Positions 24,601-34,375 of a stretch of DNA of 34,375 nt are shown piece after piece. The notes below the pieces were generated by a model that ran no database searches, was not told the origin of the DNA, and saw nothing but the letters and a program-made list of their open reading frames with translations. This DNA comes from Candidatus Fermentibacteraceae bacterium (GTDB lineage: Bacteria > Fermentibacterota > Fermentibacteria > Fermentibacterales > JCC-6), in the NCBI GenBank assembly GCA_016936235.1, contig JAFGPK010000003.1:1-34375 (forward strand). The letters are read 5' to 3'. The translations under genes and the position numbers were made by a program. How positions within the stretch are numbered: position 1 is the first letter of the stretch; each line of letters starts with the position of its first letter.

Positions 24601-27303
24601 CTACTCCGATGTCAGCCGGTCCCTGTCGATGCCCCCGGCGATCGAGACGAACCACTGGTCCGATAGAAGGTAATCGGAGGCAGCCTGTCTGATATCGTCA
24701 GGCTGGAGGTCCAGGACGCGCTCAAGGTATCGTATATCGTAATCAAGCGGTCTCTCGTTCATGTAGAGGTTCACAAGCCCGCCGGCCTGACCGGAGTAAC
24801 TCATGCCGGAGAATGCGTATCTTCCCACAGCGTTCGCCTTGGCCAGCCTGAGCTCGATATCCTCCACGTTTTCCGACGCGATCCTCTCCAGCTCCGCTAT
24901 CACCGACGAAGTCGCCTGGGGGACGTAGTCCGCCAGGGTGGAGAGGTAGGCTGAGAAGACACCGGTGCTGTCGTAGGAAGTCGACCAGCTTCCCACCCCG
25001 TAGGCCAGACCCTGCTCGTCACGGACACTGTGACCCAGTCTGGACCCGATGCCCCTTCCAAGGATAGTGTTCATGGTCACGAAGGCAGGGTAATCGGGCA
25101 TCTCCGAACCCGGAGCGTTTCGAGCCACGAGTACGGTTGCCTGGACCCTGCCCGGCATGAAGGTGACCACGGTATCTCCGGGCTCGGTGGAGAATACAGG
25201 GATGTAAGCCTCTTGAAGAGGCGTACCCGGGTTCTCCCATCGGCCGAAGTACTCGACTGCCATCTGCATGACAGCTTCAGGGTCGATATCACCAACTACG
25301 GCTATGACCGAGCCCTCCGGACGGCAGCCACCGTCATAGAAGGCAAGGACCTCATCAAGAGTGATCCTGTCAAGCGTGGTCCTTGATGGGTTCCTGTAAT
25401 CCTCCGGTGTACCGGCCGTAATAGCAGCCAGGCTGTCGTATGCCACTGAGAACGCTGTCTCCGCGGCAGCTTCGAGGTTCGCTCTCTGTTCGTCCATCAC
25501 GGTCTGGAAGTCCGTCTCCCTGAAAGCAGGTCTGAGAAGAAGATCCGAAATGGTCTGGAAAGCCGTCGCGATGTCCTCGGACAGTACGGTCACGGAGCCG
25601 CTGGAGTATTCAGGACCGGATCCGAACCGCAGGTAGGACCCTTCCATCTCCAGGCGACGGTGGAACTCCGTATAGTCCAGATCCTCGGTGCCCCTGAGCA
25701 TGGTCTCGGTGACTACATCGGCCAGACCGTTCAGCACGGCAGGATGTCTCAGGCCCCCGATGGGAACCGCGAAGCTTATCGAGACTACCGGGAAGGTATG
25801 GTCCTCCTTGAGAAGAAGGACAAGACCATTGTCAAGTCGATGCTCTATCGCGTCCTCGTAAATGGAGTTCTCCGGCGGTACGAGGAAATCATCAGGTATT
25901 TCCAGCCCCTGGTAGTTGATGCTGGTGGGCTCTGTGATGTCCGTGGGCAGGGCCTCCCTCTCTCCTCCAATCTGCATGCCCATCTCCCCCGATGGATTGA
26001 GGACAGCAAGGTTCACACCGTCCCTGCGGAATACGGAAGATGCGGCGGCGGCTACATCCCCGGGAGAGAGTCCCGCGATGAGCTCCAGCTGGTTGCTGTC
26101 GTGCATGGGATCACCGAACATCGTGGCTGAGAGGCTGTAGCTCATCGCAAGGCCCAGGGGACTCGCTTCGTCCAGTATCTCTCCTGCGAGGTAACGGTTC
26201 TTGAGTTCCTCGAGCCGGTCGGCAGGAATGCCTCTTTCGGTCAGCTCGTCGAGCTCGGCCCAGATCATCGCCTGGACCTCCTCCATTGTCACCTGGCTTT
26301 CTTCCGGAGGGTTCATGGTCACGAAGATGTAGAACAGCCCGGGATCTATGCCACCGTCATTCCATGCTCCCGCCCAGTGTACGAGCCCCGACTGCACCAG
26401 GAGCTGTTCCAGTCGGCCGGACCTTCCACTGGAGCGGTAGGATGATATGATGCTCATGGCGGGATTATCGGGATCGTGACCCGACGGTGAATGGAAGGCC
26501 ATAACGAAACGGGGAAGGTTGGAGGAGTGCTCGATCTCGACGAGCCTCGCCTCCAGCTGTTCCGGCTCCCGGGGAATTTCCTCGTCCGGAACGATTCCGG
26601 GAGGAATGTCGCCGAAGTAGTCCTCGACTTTGAGAAGCAGCTCGTCCGTCTGAAAATCACCCACGTAAGTGAGGACGGCGTTGGAGGGACAGTAGTAGGT
26701 CTCGTAGTAGCGGCGGGCCTTTTCCCAGTCGTATCCGAGTATGTTCTCGTCGTACCCGATCACCGGATTGTGATACGGATGCTCCGTGAAGGCTATCTCC
26801 CCCAGCGCTTCCCAGAGTGCTCCGTCAGGACTGTCGATGCAGCTCATCCTGCGCTCCTCATGAACGACGTTCCGCTCTGAGACCACCTCGGCGGAATCTA
26901 TGGCGCAGTTCACCATCCGGTCGCTCTCTATGAGAAGGGCGTCATCCAGCCTGCTGGAGGGGAGCAGGAGAAAATAGCAGGTACAATCGTTGCTGGTGAA
27001 AGCGTTGGCCATACCCCCGTCCCTCTGGACTATCTGCCAGAACCTGGACTTTGGCATGTCAGGCGTCCCCTTGAACATCAGGTGTTCACAGAAATGGCTC
27101 ATCCCGAGGATGTCGCCGTACTCGTTTCGCGAACCGACCCTGTACGAGATGACGGATGCCACCACGGGGGCGTAGTGGAGCTCCTGCGTTATGACGGTGA
27201 GACCGTTGCCCAGGACCGTGACCTGGGGTTCATAGGCGTAGGCCGTGGAAATCGATAGCACGAGAAGCATTACTGCTGCAGCTGTAAGTCTCATTTGAAA
27301 CAC
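24601..27303 (-). CDS. M16-family zinc metallopeptidase, two-domain, with signal peptide
   Basis: MFQMRLTAAAVMLLVLSISTAYA signal; HFCEHLMFKGTPDMPKSRFW (HxxEH); SERNVVHEERRMSC; second M16 domain GLADVVTETMLRGTEDL. Confidence 0.94.
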   Translation of the reverse strand: MFQMRLTAAAVMLLVLSISTAYAYEPQVTVLGNGLTVITQELHYAPVVASVISYRVGSRNEYGDILGMSHFCEHLMFKGTPDMPKSRFWQIVQRDGGMANAFTSNDCTCYFLLLPSSRLDDALLIESDRMVNCAIDSAEVVSERNVVHEERRMSCIDSPDGALWEALGEIAFTEHPYHNPVIGYDENILGYDWEKARRYYETYYCPSNAVLTYVGDFQTDELLLKVEDYFGDIPPGIVPDEEIPREPEQLEARLVEIEHSSNLPRFVMAFHSPSGHDPDNPAMSIISSYRSSGRSGRLEQLLVQSGLVHWAGAWNDGGIDPGLFYIFVTMNPPEESQVTMEEVQAMIWAELDELTERGIPADRLEELKNRYLAGEILDEASPLGLAMSYSLSATMFGDPMHDSNQLELIAGLSPGDVAAAASSVFRRDGVNLAVLNPSGEMGMQIGGEREALPTDITEPTSINYQGLEIPDDFLVPPENSIYEDAIEHRLDNGLVLLLKEDHTFPVVSISFAVPIGGLRHPAVLNGLADVVTETMLRGTEDLDYTEFHRRLEMEGSYLRFGSGPEYSSGSVTVLSEDIATAFQTISDLLLRPAFRETDFQTVMDEQRANLEAAAETAFSVAYDSLAAITAGTPEDYRNPSRTTLDRITLDEVLAFYDGGCRPEGSVIAVVGDIDPEAVMQMAVEYFGRWENPGTPLQEAYIPVFSTEPGDTVVTFMPGRVQATVLVARNAPGSEMPDYPAFVTMNTILGRGIGSRLGHSVRDEQGLAYGVGSWSTSYDSTGVFSAYLSTLADYVPQATSSVIAELERIASENVEDIELRLAKANAVGRYAFSGMSYSGQAGGLVNLYMNERPLDYDIRYLERVLDLQPDDIRQAASDYLLSDQWFVSIAGGIDRDRLTSE

Positions 27304-27338
27304 CTTTCATGCGACTGCTCATTTACAAATACCATGGA

Positions 27339-27367
27339 AGTATGCTATAGAATATGCTCACATGCAA
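27339..27367 (-). promoter_or_regulatory. Possible sigma70-type promoter for the M16 pair
   Basis: Minus strand TTGCAT (27367-27362), 17-bp spacer, CATACT (27344-27339), ATG at 27303. Confidence 0.4.
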
Positions 27368-27534
27368 AACTCCCGTCGGGCTTCCGCCTGTCATATCATT
27401 GCTCTGTATGAAGGTGCAGTGGTAGAAGCCCCGACATTCGCTGTCCGTCGTTCAAGTCTTGAAATTATCGTTCCGTTGAGCAATAGTTGATTATACTGGG
27501 AGGTATTTTTCCATTCAGGAAAGGCTGTTGTCCA

Positions 27535-29169
27535 ATGTCATCAGGAAAATGCAGGTACATTTTCATAACAGGTGGAGTGGTTTCCTCACTGGGAAAAGGG
27601 ATAACCGCCGCTTCAATTGCCCTTCTTCTCAGGCAGCGGGGCTACCGTGTGACGCTTCAGAAACTCGACCCCTATCTCAACATAGATCCCGGGACTATGT
27701 CCCCCTACCAGCACGGAGAGGTATACGTCACTGATGACGGTACGGAGACCGACCTTGACCTTGGACACTACGAGAGGTTCGCAGGCGTGTCCTGCAACCG
27801 GAACAGCAACTACACCGCCGGCAAGATATACTCCGCTGTCCTGGCGCGGGAGCGAAAGGGAGGTTATCTGGGCAAGACGGTCCAGGTCATACCTCATGTG
27901 ACCGACGAGATCAAGAAAGCCATTCTGTCGCAGGCCGCGGAAGGAATCGATATAGCCATCACGGAGGTCGGGGGGACAGCCGGGGATATTGAGGGACTTC
28001 CCTTCCTGGAAGCCCTGAGGGAGCTGGGGCTGGATCTCGGAAGGGAGAACGTGCTCTACATACATCTCACGCTCATCCCCTACCTGTCGGCTTCCAGGGA
28101 GCTGAAGACGAAGCCTTCCCAGCAGTCCGCCAGCATCCTGCGCAACATAGGCATCATCCCGGACATACTCATCTGTCGAACCGAGAGGTCGCTGGAGGAG
28201 GAGCATTTCAGAAAGCTTTCCCTTTTCTGCAACGTTCCCCTTGAAGCAGTGGTGGAAGAGAAGAATGTGGAGAACTCCATCTATGAGGTCCCTGTGGAAC
28301 TGGCGGAGCAGAAACTGGACGAGTTGATCCTGGACAGGCTGGGCCTGCCCCGAAGGGACCTCGACCTCGCCGACTGGAAGGATATGCTGGAAAGAGCCGT
28401 GAAACCCTCCGGACCCGTGGTAAGAATAGGAGTGACAGGGAAATACATGGGTCTGCGCGATGCATACAAAAGCATCTTCGAAGCCATTACCCACGGAGCC
28501 ATAGCCTGCGACACCTCACTGGAAATACGGGGGATCGAGTCTGAGGACCTGGAGGAGGGTGACACGACCCAGCTCGAGGGACTCGACGGCATACTTGTAC
28601 CGGGAGGGTTCGGGTACAGGGGCATAGAAGGCAAGCTGATGGCGGTAAGATACGCCAGGGAGAACGACATCCCGTTCCTTGGGATATGTCTCGGCATGCA
28701 GTGTGCCGTAATAGAGACAGCCAGGCACATAGCCGGGCTCGAAGGTGCCAACAGCTCCGAATTCGCGCCGGATTCCCCTCATCCGGTAATACATCTCATG
28801 GAAGACCAGAAGAACGTCACCGAAAAGGGCGGCACCATGAGACTCGGCCTTTACCCCTGCGCACTGGAGGAGGATTCCCTGGCCCGGTCGGTTTTCGGCG
28901 CAGCTCTGGTCTCCGAGCGCCACAGGCACAGGTACGAATTCAACAATGATTACAGGGACAGACTGAGGGAGGCAGGTCTCGTCTGTTCAGGCGTCTCCCC
29001 TGACGGTTCGCTGGTGGAGATAGTAGAAAGGCCGGATCACAGGTGGTTCGTGGCATGCCAGTTCCATCCGGAGTTCACGTCGACGCCCCTGAGACCCAAC
29101 CCGCTCTTCAGGGCGTTCATACAAGCCGCCAGGGACAGGAAACTTGAAATATCCAGCGCGACTGAATAA
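27535..29169 (+). CDS. pyrG: CTP synthase
   Basis: [75 protein letters not shown]; amidotransferase [31 protein letters not shown] 27535 preceded by AGGAAAGG. Confidence 0.98.
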   Translation: MSSGKCRYIFITGGVVSSLGKGITAASIALLLRQRGYRVTLQKLDPYLNIDPGTMSPYQHGEVYVTDDGTETDLDLGHYERFAGVSCNRNSNYTAGKIYSAVLARERKGGYLGKTVQVIPHVTDEIKKAILSQAAEGIDIAITEVGGTAGDIEGLPFLEALRELGLDLGRENVLYIHLTLIPYLSASRELKTKPSQQSASILRNIGIIPDILICRTERSLEEEHFRKLSLFCNVPLEAVVEEKNVENSIYEVPVELAEQKLDELILDRLGLPRRDLDLADWKDMLERAVKPSGPVVRIGVTGKYMGLRDAYKSIFEAITHGAIACDTSLEIRGIESEDLEEGDTTQLEGLDGILVPGGFGYRGIEGKLMAVRYARENDIPFLGICLGMQCAVIETARHIAGLEGANSSEFAPDSPHPVIHLMEDQKNVTEKGGTMRLGLYPCALEEDSLARSVFGAALVSERHRHRYEFNNDYRDRLREAGLVCSGVSPDGSLVEIVERPDHRWFVACQFHPEFTSTPLRPNPLFRAFIQAARDRKLEISSATE

Positions 29170-30610
29170 GCCCGGTGAGTACTGCGGGTTGTGCGGTATC
29201 AGCGGGTACCAAGGTGATTCCGTCGCACTGGTGGCGGAGGGTCTTCTGGCACTTCAGCACAGGGGGCAGGAAGCGGCCGGGATTCTTGCATGCCGTGACG
29301 GCTTCATGCGGCTGCACAAGCGGAAAGGTTCTGTTGTCGAAGCCATGGCCGATCTTCCGGCGGATTTTGCAGGGAAAGACATCTCTTCCGTAATAGGGCA
29401 CGTGAGGTATGGCACCTACGGCGGTGAAGGTGTCGAGAACGCACAGCCTCTCCTTGTGAGAATGGCCGGTTTTCAGATAGGTATCGCCCACAACGGCACT
29501 CTCTCCAATGCGGGGTTCCTGAGAGAAGAACTGCAGCGTCAGGGGGCCATCTTCCTCACCAATACCGACACCGAGGTGGTGCTGCACCTGATGTCGAGGA
29601 ACCTGGAGCAGACCGGCTTCAACATCCGGGAGGCCCTTGAGATAGCTCTGAGGAGACTTCAGGGTGCCTACTGCTTCCTGTTGATGACTCCCTTCGGTAT
29701 GTACGCCGTGAGGGATCCCCTTGGTTTCCGACCCCTCAATCTCGGCAGGTTCGAGGAGGGAGGCTGGATAGTGGCCAGCGAAACACTGGCCTTTGATGTC
29801 TGCGGGGCGGAATACCTGAGGGAGATCGAGGCGGGGGAGATACTCTACATACCCCACGAAGGGTTCGAACCCGAATCGGAGAGGTTGGGCTCCGGCTCCG
29901 ATCTTTTCAGGAAGAGAAGGGGGCTGGCCCAGTGCATATTCGAGCATGTCTACTTTGCCAGGCCCGGAAGCAGGGTCTTCGGCGACAGCGTATACTCAAC
30001 GAGACTGGCCATGGGCCGGCAACTGGCCAGGGAGCATCCGGCGGACTGTGACATCGTGGCTCCGGTCCCGGACAGCGGTATGTTCGCCGCCATAGGCTTT
30101 TCGAGGGAACTGGGAATACCCTTCGACATGTGCTTCACGAGGAACCACTACATAGGGAGGACCTTCATCAATCCGGCTTCCGCGAAACGGGCGGTGATGG
30201 TGATGAGGAAGCTGCAGCCGATCCCGGAGGCCGTCAGAGGGAAGAAACTCTGCGTTGTGGAGGACAGCATAGTCAGGGGGACCACCAGCAGGGCGAGGAT
30301 AAGAGCCCTGAGAGAGGCCGGTGCCGCCGAGGTCCATATGAGGGTGAGCTGTCCACCTCACAAGTACGGATGCTATTTCGGCATTGATTTCCCGGAGCCG
30401 TCCAGGCTGATAGCCAGGAACTTCTCGGTGGATGAGATAGCCGGTCAGCTGGAGCTGGACAGCCTGGGCTACCTCTCGAGGGAAGGAATGCTGAGTTGTG
30501 TGAGTGCCCACGGACCTGAAGACTACTGCACCGCATGCTTCGATGGCGATTACCCTGTGAGGCTTCCGAAGAGGAATACAATCGACGACGAACTCGAAAA
30601 CCGCTGTTAA
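29144..30610 (+). CDS. purF: Amidophosphoribosyltransferase, Bacillus-type with N-terminal propeptide and Fe-S cysteines
   Basis: [38 protein letters not shown] loop [40 protein letters not shown] start at 29144 overlaps pyrG by 26 bp. Confidence 0.95.
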   Translation: MKYPARLNKPGEYCGLCGISGYQGDSVALVAEGLLALQHRGQEAAGILACRDGFMRLHKRKGSVVEAMADLPADFAGKDISSVIGHVRYGTYGGEGVENAQPLLVRMAGFQIGIAHNGTLSNAGFLREELQRQGAIFLTNTDTEVVLHLMSRNLEQTGFNIREALEIALRRLQGAYCFLLMTPFGMYAVRDPLGFRPLNLGRFEEGGWIVASETLAFDVCGAEYLREIEAGEILYIPHEGFEPESERLGSGSDLFRKRRGLAQCIFEHVYFARPGSRVFGDSVYSTRLAMGRQLAREHPADCDIVAPVPDSGMFAAIGFSRELGIPFDMCFTRNHYIGRTFINPASAKRAVMVMRKLQPIPEAVRGKKLCVVEDSIVRGTTSRARIRALREAGAAEVHMRVSCPPHKYGCYFGIDFPEPSRLIARNFSVDEIAGQLELDSLGYLSREGMLSCVSAHGPEDYCTACFDGDYPVRLPKRNTIDDELENRC

Positions 30611-30619
30611 GGAGTATCT

Positions 30620-32161
30620 ATGATCCCCGGAGGAGTAGCTGTCCTGGATTTCGGTTCGCAGTACAATCAGCTGATCGCCAGAAGGATCAGGGAAATGGGC
30701 GTCTACTGCGAACTGCTGCCCGGCAACGCTCCCCTGTCGGATGTGCTGGGAATGGAACCATCGGCCCTGATCCTGTCCGGCGGTCCTTCCAGCGTGTATG
30801 GCGATGATTCTCCACATCCGGACCCCGCCGTATTCGATCTCGACCTTCCGATGCTGGGCATCTGCTACGGGATGCAGCTCCTGGCGCTTCATGAGAACGG
30901 CGTCGTCGAGGGGGGGCACGAAAGGGAGTACGGCCCTGCAAGGCTCTACAATTCGATGTCGGGGGACCTGTTCAGGGGAATAGAGCCGGGACAGCAGGCA
31001 TGGATGAGCCATGGTGACAGGGTGATGAGAGTACCCGCAAGCTACGGTGTCATAGCAAGCACCGACTCCCTGCCCATCGCGGCGATGGCGGATCCCGGGA
31101 GGAAGAGGTACGGGGTTCAGTTCCATCCCGAGGTGAACCACACCGAATTCGGCAGGCAGCTGCTGAGGAACTTCGTCCTCGAGATAGCTGAAGCCGCTCC
31201 CGAATGGAACATGAAGACCTTCGGCAGAAGAGCCGTGGAGATGGTCAGGAGGGAACTTGCCGGTCAGGGTAACGTGATACTGGGCCTGTCGGGAGGAGTC
31301 GACTCGTCTGTAGTCGCAGCCCTGCTACACAGGGCCGTTCCCGACCGGTTCACACCCATATTCATCGACAACGGCCTGCTGAGGATGGGGGAGAGGGAAT
31401 CGGTCGTGGAAACCTTCCGCGACCACTTCGGAATGCCGCTCAAGGTCATCGACGGAACTGAGGATTTCCTGGGCGCCCTCCGCGGCGTCACCGATCCCGA
31501 ACAGAAGAGGAAGATCATCGGAAGGGTCTTCATCGAACTCTTCGAGAAGGCAGCCTCTGAGATCGACAATGTCACCCACCTTGCCCAGGGCACTCTCTAC
31601 CCTGACGTGATAGAGAGCGTGTCCTTTCGAGGGCCCTCGGCCACCATCAAGAGTCATCACAATGTCGGCGGTCTGCCGGAGAGAATGGACCTGAAGCTCC
31701 TGGAGCCGCTAAGGGAACTGTTCAAGGACGAGGTAAGGGAACTCGGCATGGAACTCGGTCTTCCCGAACGAATGGTCGCGAGGCATCCTTTCCCCGGTCC
31801 CGGCCTTGCAGTGAGGATACTGGGAGAGGTCAACCCCGCCGATCTGGATGTCCTCCGGAGAGTGGACAGGATATTCATCGACTACCTTCTGGAGTACGGC
31901 CTTTACGATGAGATATGGCAGGCCTTCGCAGTCCTCCTTCCCGTGAGGACAGTGGGTGTCATGGGAGACGAGAGGACTTACGACAGGGTCATCGCCCTTC
32001 GAGCGGTGACATCCACCGACGGCATGACGGCGGACTGGTACCGCATGGATCCCGAGCATCTGGCAAGGATATCATCATCCATCGTGAACAGGGTAAGCGG
32101 AGTGAGCAGGGTGGTCTATGACGTCTCCACCAAGCCGCCCGGAACGATCGAGTGGGAGTAG
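30620..32161 (+). CDS. guaA: GMP synthase (glutamine-hydrolysing)
   Basis: VAVLDFGSQYNQLIARRIREMGVYCELLP; LGICYGMQLL; VILGLSGGVDSSVVAALLHRA; FPGPGLAVRILGEV; C-terminus DVSTKPPGTIEWE. Confidence 0.98.
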   Translation: MIPGGVAVLDFGSQYNQLIARRIREMGVYCELLPGNAPLSDVLGMEPSALILSGGPSSVYGDDSPHPDPAVFDLDLPMLGICYGMQLLALHENGVVEGGHEREYGPARLYNSMSGDLFRGIEPGQQAWMSHGDRVMRVPASYGVIASTDSLPIAAMADPGRKRYGVQFHPEVNHTEFGRQLLRNFVLEIAEAAPEWNMKTFGRRAVEMVRRELAGQGNVILGLSGGVDSSVVAALLHRAVPDRFTPIFIDNGLLRMGERESVVETFRDHFGMPLKVIDGTEDFLGALRGVTDPEQKRKIIGRVFIELFEKAASEIDNVTHLAQGTLYPDVIESVSFRGPSATIKSHHNVGGLPERMDLKLLEPLRELFKDEVRELGMELGLPERMVARHPFPGPGLAVRILGEVNPADLDVLRRVDRIFIDYLLEYGLYDEIWQAFAVLLPVRTVGVMGDERTYDRVIALRAVTSTDGMTADWYRMDPEHLARISSSIVNRVSGVSRVVYDVSTKPPGTIEWE

Positions 32162-32169
32162 CCGGAACC

Positions 32170-33267
32170 TCAGCGTGTTCCCAGCGACACCATGCTTTCG
32201 GTCAGGGACCTTCCGTCGGCACTGACCTTCACCAGGTAGAGCCCGGGCTCCAGACCCGTCACTTCCGTCCTCCCGGTCCCACCGTCGCACTGACCGCGGA
32301 ACGGCACACACACCAGCCTTCCATCGCATGAGTACACGGACACCTCGACCAGTGAATGGATTGAGGCGGAGAACCAGAGGGAGGCTGTTCCCCTGCAGGG
32401 ATTCTCCACACGCAGGCTTATACCGCAGGGCTCCTGCTGAGGGCTCTCACCGATGCCAGTCCCCTGCCATCCGGCTATCACGGCCATCATGTACCAGAGG
32501 GCTTTCCCCTTCTGCAGACAGCTTTCGGCGGTCGTGTGAGCGTACTCTTCACCATAGAACTGGGGGTGCTCGGCAGGGATGTCGTACCCTCCGTACTCGT
32601 AGGTATGCTGCTCCCATGATGAGGTGGAGGGGTTGAACCACCAGCAGTCGAGGTCCGCGAAATCGAAAAGGACCCTGCCGCCCGTCATGCAGAAGTCCCT
32701 TATCTGGTTGTTCCTCTGCCACCTGTTGTACCCGGCCGAACCGGTTCCCTGGGCGTTGCCCGTGAAGTAGACGAAAGTGATTTCGGGATACTCCGCCTCC
32801 AGTACCGACATGGAATCAAGGTAGGCCTGAACCTGGCTCTCATTGTAGGAGTCCAGCTGGCAGCACCAGCACCACATGGAAGTCCTGATCTCCGGGTTGT
32901 GGTCAAGCACCGCCCTGGTCATGTTCATGCCCGTACCGGTCTCCCAGTAAAGGTCCGGAGTGATGTATGTGGCTGTCTCCTGGCCGTCGAAGATGCACCA
33001 GGCTCCCGCTTCCGATGGAAGGTAGGAGCTGCCCGTCACATATGAGTAAAAGGGATTGCCGTCCTCGATAAAATAAAGCCCCCATGTAAGCTGACCGCCG
33101 TGGGACGTGTGGGCGTAATGCGACGGGATGCTGTCCTGCACTTCCTCTATCCATGAAGGCGGAACCAGGTCGAGGTCAGCGCAAGTATGGTCTATCAGAA
33201 CCTGGCCCGCCGCCATGGGAATGAAAGCCGCAAGGAACAGCAGCCTGTAGGATATCCTGAATCTCAT
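32170..33267 (-). CDS. Secreted protein of unknown family with T9SS-type C-terminal sorting domain
   Basis: Signal MRFRISYRLLFLAAFIPMAAGQ; HYAHTSHGGQLTWGL, RTSMWCWCCQLDSYNESQVQAYLDSM, ITFVYFTGNAQGTG; C-terminus VSVYSCDGRLVC...TEVTGLEPGLYLVKVSADGRSLTESMVSLGTR. SD GAGGGGAGGGA before ATG 33267. Confidence 0.78.
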   Translation of the reverse strand: MRFRISYRLLFLAAFIPMAAGQVLIDHTCADLDLVPPSWIEEVQDSIPSHYAHTSHGGQLTWGLYFIEDGNPFYSYVTGSSYLPSEAGAWCIFDGQETATYITPDLYWETGTGMNMTRAVLDHNPEIRTSMWCWCCQLDSYNESQVQAYLDSMSVLEAEYPEITFVYFTGNAQGTGSAGYNRWQRNNQIRDFCMTGGRVLFDFADLDCWWFNPSTSSWEQHTYEYGGYDIPAEHPQFYGEEYAHTTAESCLQKGKALWYMMAVIAGWQGTGIGESPQQEPCGISLRVENPCRGTASLWFSASIHSLVEVSVYSCDGRLVCVPFRGQCDGGTGRTEVTGLEPGLYLVKVSADGRSLTESMVSLGTR

Positions 33268-33440
33268 GGTCCCTCCCCTCGGGATTGTTACATTTCCTTC
33301 AGGGTAAATTACACATAAAACCTCCCGGGGCAAAGGGCTCTGCCGCGGTCGATGTTGACTTCCATGATAGACCGGCGTAATGCTATGCATATCATAGGTT
33401 AAACTGCTATCAAATAGGTACCGGGAAGGAAAGTGAAATC

Positions 33441-34375
33441 ATGAGATCCGTCGTGTTCCTGCTCCTGCCTGTGCTTCTCCTGTTCGGTTCATCCACAGGG
33501 CAGACCTATCCTGAGATCAAGTGGTGGACCGACCTGGACGCCCCCTCCTTCGGGTCGGCAGCCACCGCCGACCTGGATGGCGACGGTCTCCCCGAGATAG
33601 TCTTCGGGACCTACTTCAACGATGAGGCGATCCACTGCCTCAACGGGGAGGACGGGAGCCATTCCTGGACCTACGTCACCGGAGGCTGCAACGACTCCTC
33701 CCCGGTTATATGCGATGTGGACGATGACGGCCAGCTTGAGGTGGTGGTGCCCTGTTCGTCGACCCAGACGGTCTACTGCATCAACGGCGCCACGGGTGAC
33801 CTGGAGTGGTCCACCGACGAGGGCTACTGCATAGACTCGCCGCCGGCCATCGCCGATGTCGACCTGGACGGTGACCTGGAAGTGGTCAACGGCACCTTCA
33901 ACGGTCACGTGTTCTGTCTCGACGCCGACAGCGGACAGGTCCAGTGGCAGAAGGCCCTGGGAAGCGGCAGCTACATACAGTCCTGCCCGAACATCCATGA
34001 TTTCGACGGTGACGGGGAACTTGAAATAGTCGTTGCCCAGTGGATGGGCGACTGCAGGGTCTACTGTCTCGACGGCGCCACGGGAGATGAGGAGTGGCAC
34101 AGCGATGCTCCTGGAGACTGGATGTACCATGGCGGTTCTTTTGCTGACGTGGACGGCGACGGTCTGCCGGAGATAGCCATCGGATGCTACGACAGCAATG
34201 TCTACCTCCTGAACGGTGAGGACGGGTCCACGGAATGGACCTTCGCCGCTTCCTCCTACGCCTGCGGACCCACCAGCATGGCCGACCTGGACTGCGACGG
34301 TGAGCTGGAAGTGGTGTACACCACCGGCTCAGGCATCGGCGTCATCAGCAGCACGGGTTCACCATTGTGGTACTG
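33441..34375 (+). CDS. Secreted FG-GAP/VCBS-like beta-propeller repeat protein, 3' end outside the window
   Basis: Open frame to the window edge, not in the ORF track. MRSVVFLLLPVLLLFGSSTGQTYPEIKWWTDLDAPSFGSAATADLDGDGLPEIVFGTY..., with repeated ADVDGDGLPEIAIG / CDVDDDGQLEVVVP / ADVDLDGDLEVVNG motifs. SD AAGGAAAG. Confidence 0.88.
   Translation, partial: MRSVVFLLLPVLLLFGSSTGQTYPEIKWWTDLDAPSFGSAATADLDGDGLPEIVFGTYFNDEAIHCLNGEDGSHSWTYVTGGCNDSSPVICDVDDDGQLEVVVPCSSTQTVYCINGATGDLEWSTDEGYCIDSPPAIADVDLDGDLEVVNGTFNGHVFCLDADSGQVQWQKALGSGSYIQSCPNIHDFDGDGELEIVVAQWMGDCRVYCLDGATGDEEWHSDAPGDWMYHGGSFADVDGDGLPEIAIGCYDSNVYLLNGEDGSTEWTFAASSYACGPTSMADLDCDGELEVVYTTGSGIGVISSTGSPLWY

Noticed and set aside
27304-27534. 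Possible riboswitch or pyrG reiterative-transcription attenuator upstream of pyrG
   Set aside because: I could not identify a conserved aptamer, a clear terminator or a convincing initiation site followed by a G/C-run. Left unassigned.
27613-28494. 293-aa minus-strand ORF opposite pyrG
   Set aside because: Antisense shadow of CTP synthase.
29996-31141. 381-aa minus-strand ORF opposite purF/guaA
   Set aside because: Antisense to two confidently identified housekeeping genes.
33489-34130. 213-aa minus-strand ORF
   Set aside because: Shadow of the FG-GAP repeat gene on the plus strand; regular repeats and biased codons keep the opposite frame open.

Overview
This is a bacterial chromosomal window with moderately high GC. 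It is densely packed with about 24 protein-coding genes in short operons. I saw no rRNA, tRNA, CRISPR array or prophage.

Genes in order:
- partial DNRLRE-like protein
- minus-strand operon: SagB-type nitroreductase, small ORF, alkyltransferase-like (ATL) protein, SAM methyltransferase
- PAS/GAF hybrid histidine kinase
- TauE/SafE permease
- small lipoprotein
- small membrane protein
- DUF3276/PUR-domain protein with a C-terminal HTH/Myb-like region
- YgiQ-type radical SAM protein
- divergent MoeA-like protein
- DUF4097 + DUF2089 pair
- secreted NodB-like protein with a T9SS-type C-terminus
- SpoIIE/PP2C phosphatase with a membrane sensor region
- class III ribonucleotide reductase operon
- EamA-type transporter
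- a ~211-bp inverted-repeat element
- two M16 peptidases
- pyrG-purF-guaA
- a second T9SS-type secreted protein
- a truncated FG-GAP/VCBS-like secreted protein

The T9SS-like C-termini and DUF3276 suggest an FCB-group or related candidate-phylum bacterium. That is an inference.

The most interesting signals are:
1. A split class III RNR. The glycyl-radical C-terminus is a separate 56-aa ORF, missing from the supplied track, overlapping both nrdD and nrdG. Two NrdR-box-like sites 32 bp apart lie upstream, next to a good sigma70-type promoter.
2. A 33-bp near-perfect inverted-repeat element with iterated GC-rich modules between two convergent genes.
3. An ATL protein (PWHR in place of PCHR) whose start codon is directly followed by a terminator-like hairpin.
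4. A MoeA homologue with several degenerate active-site motifs.
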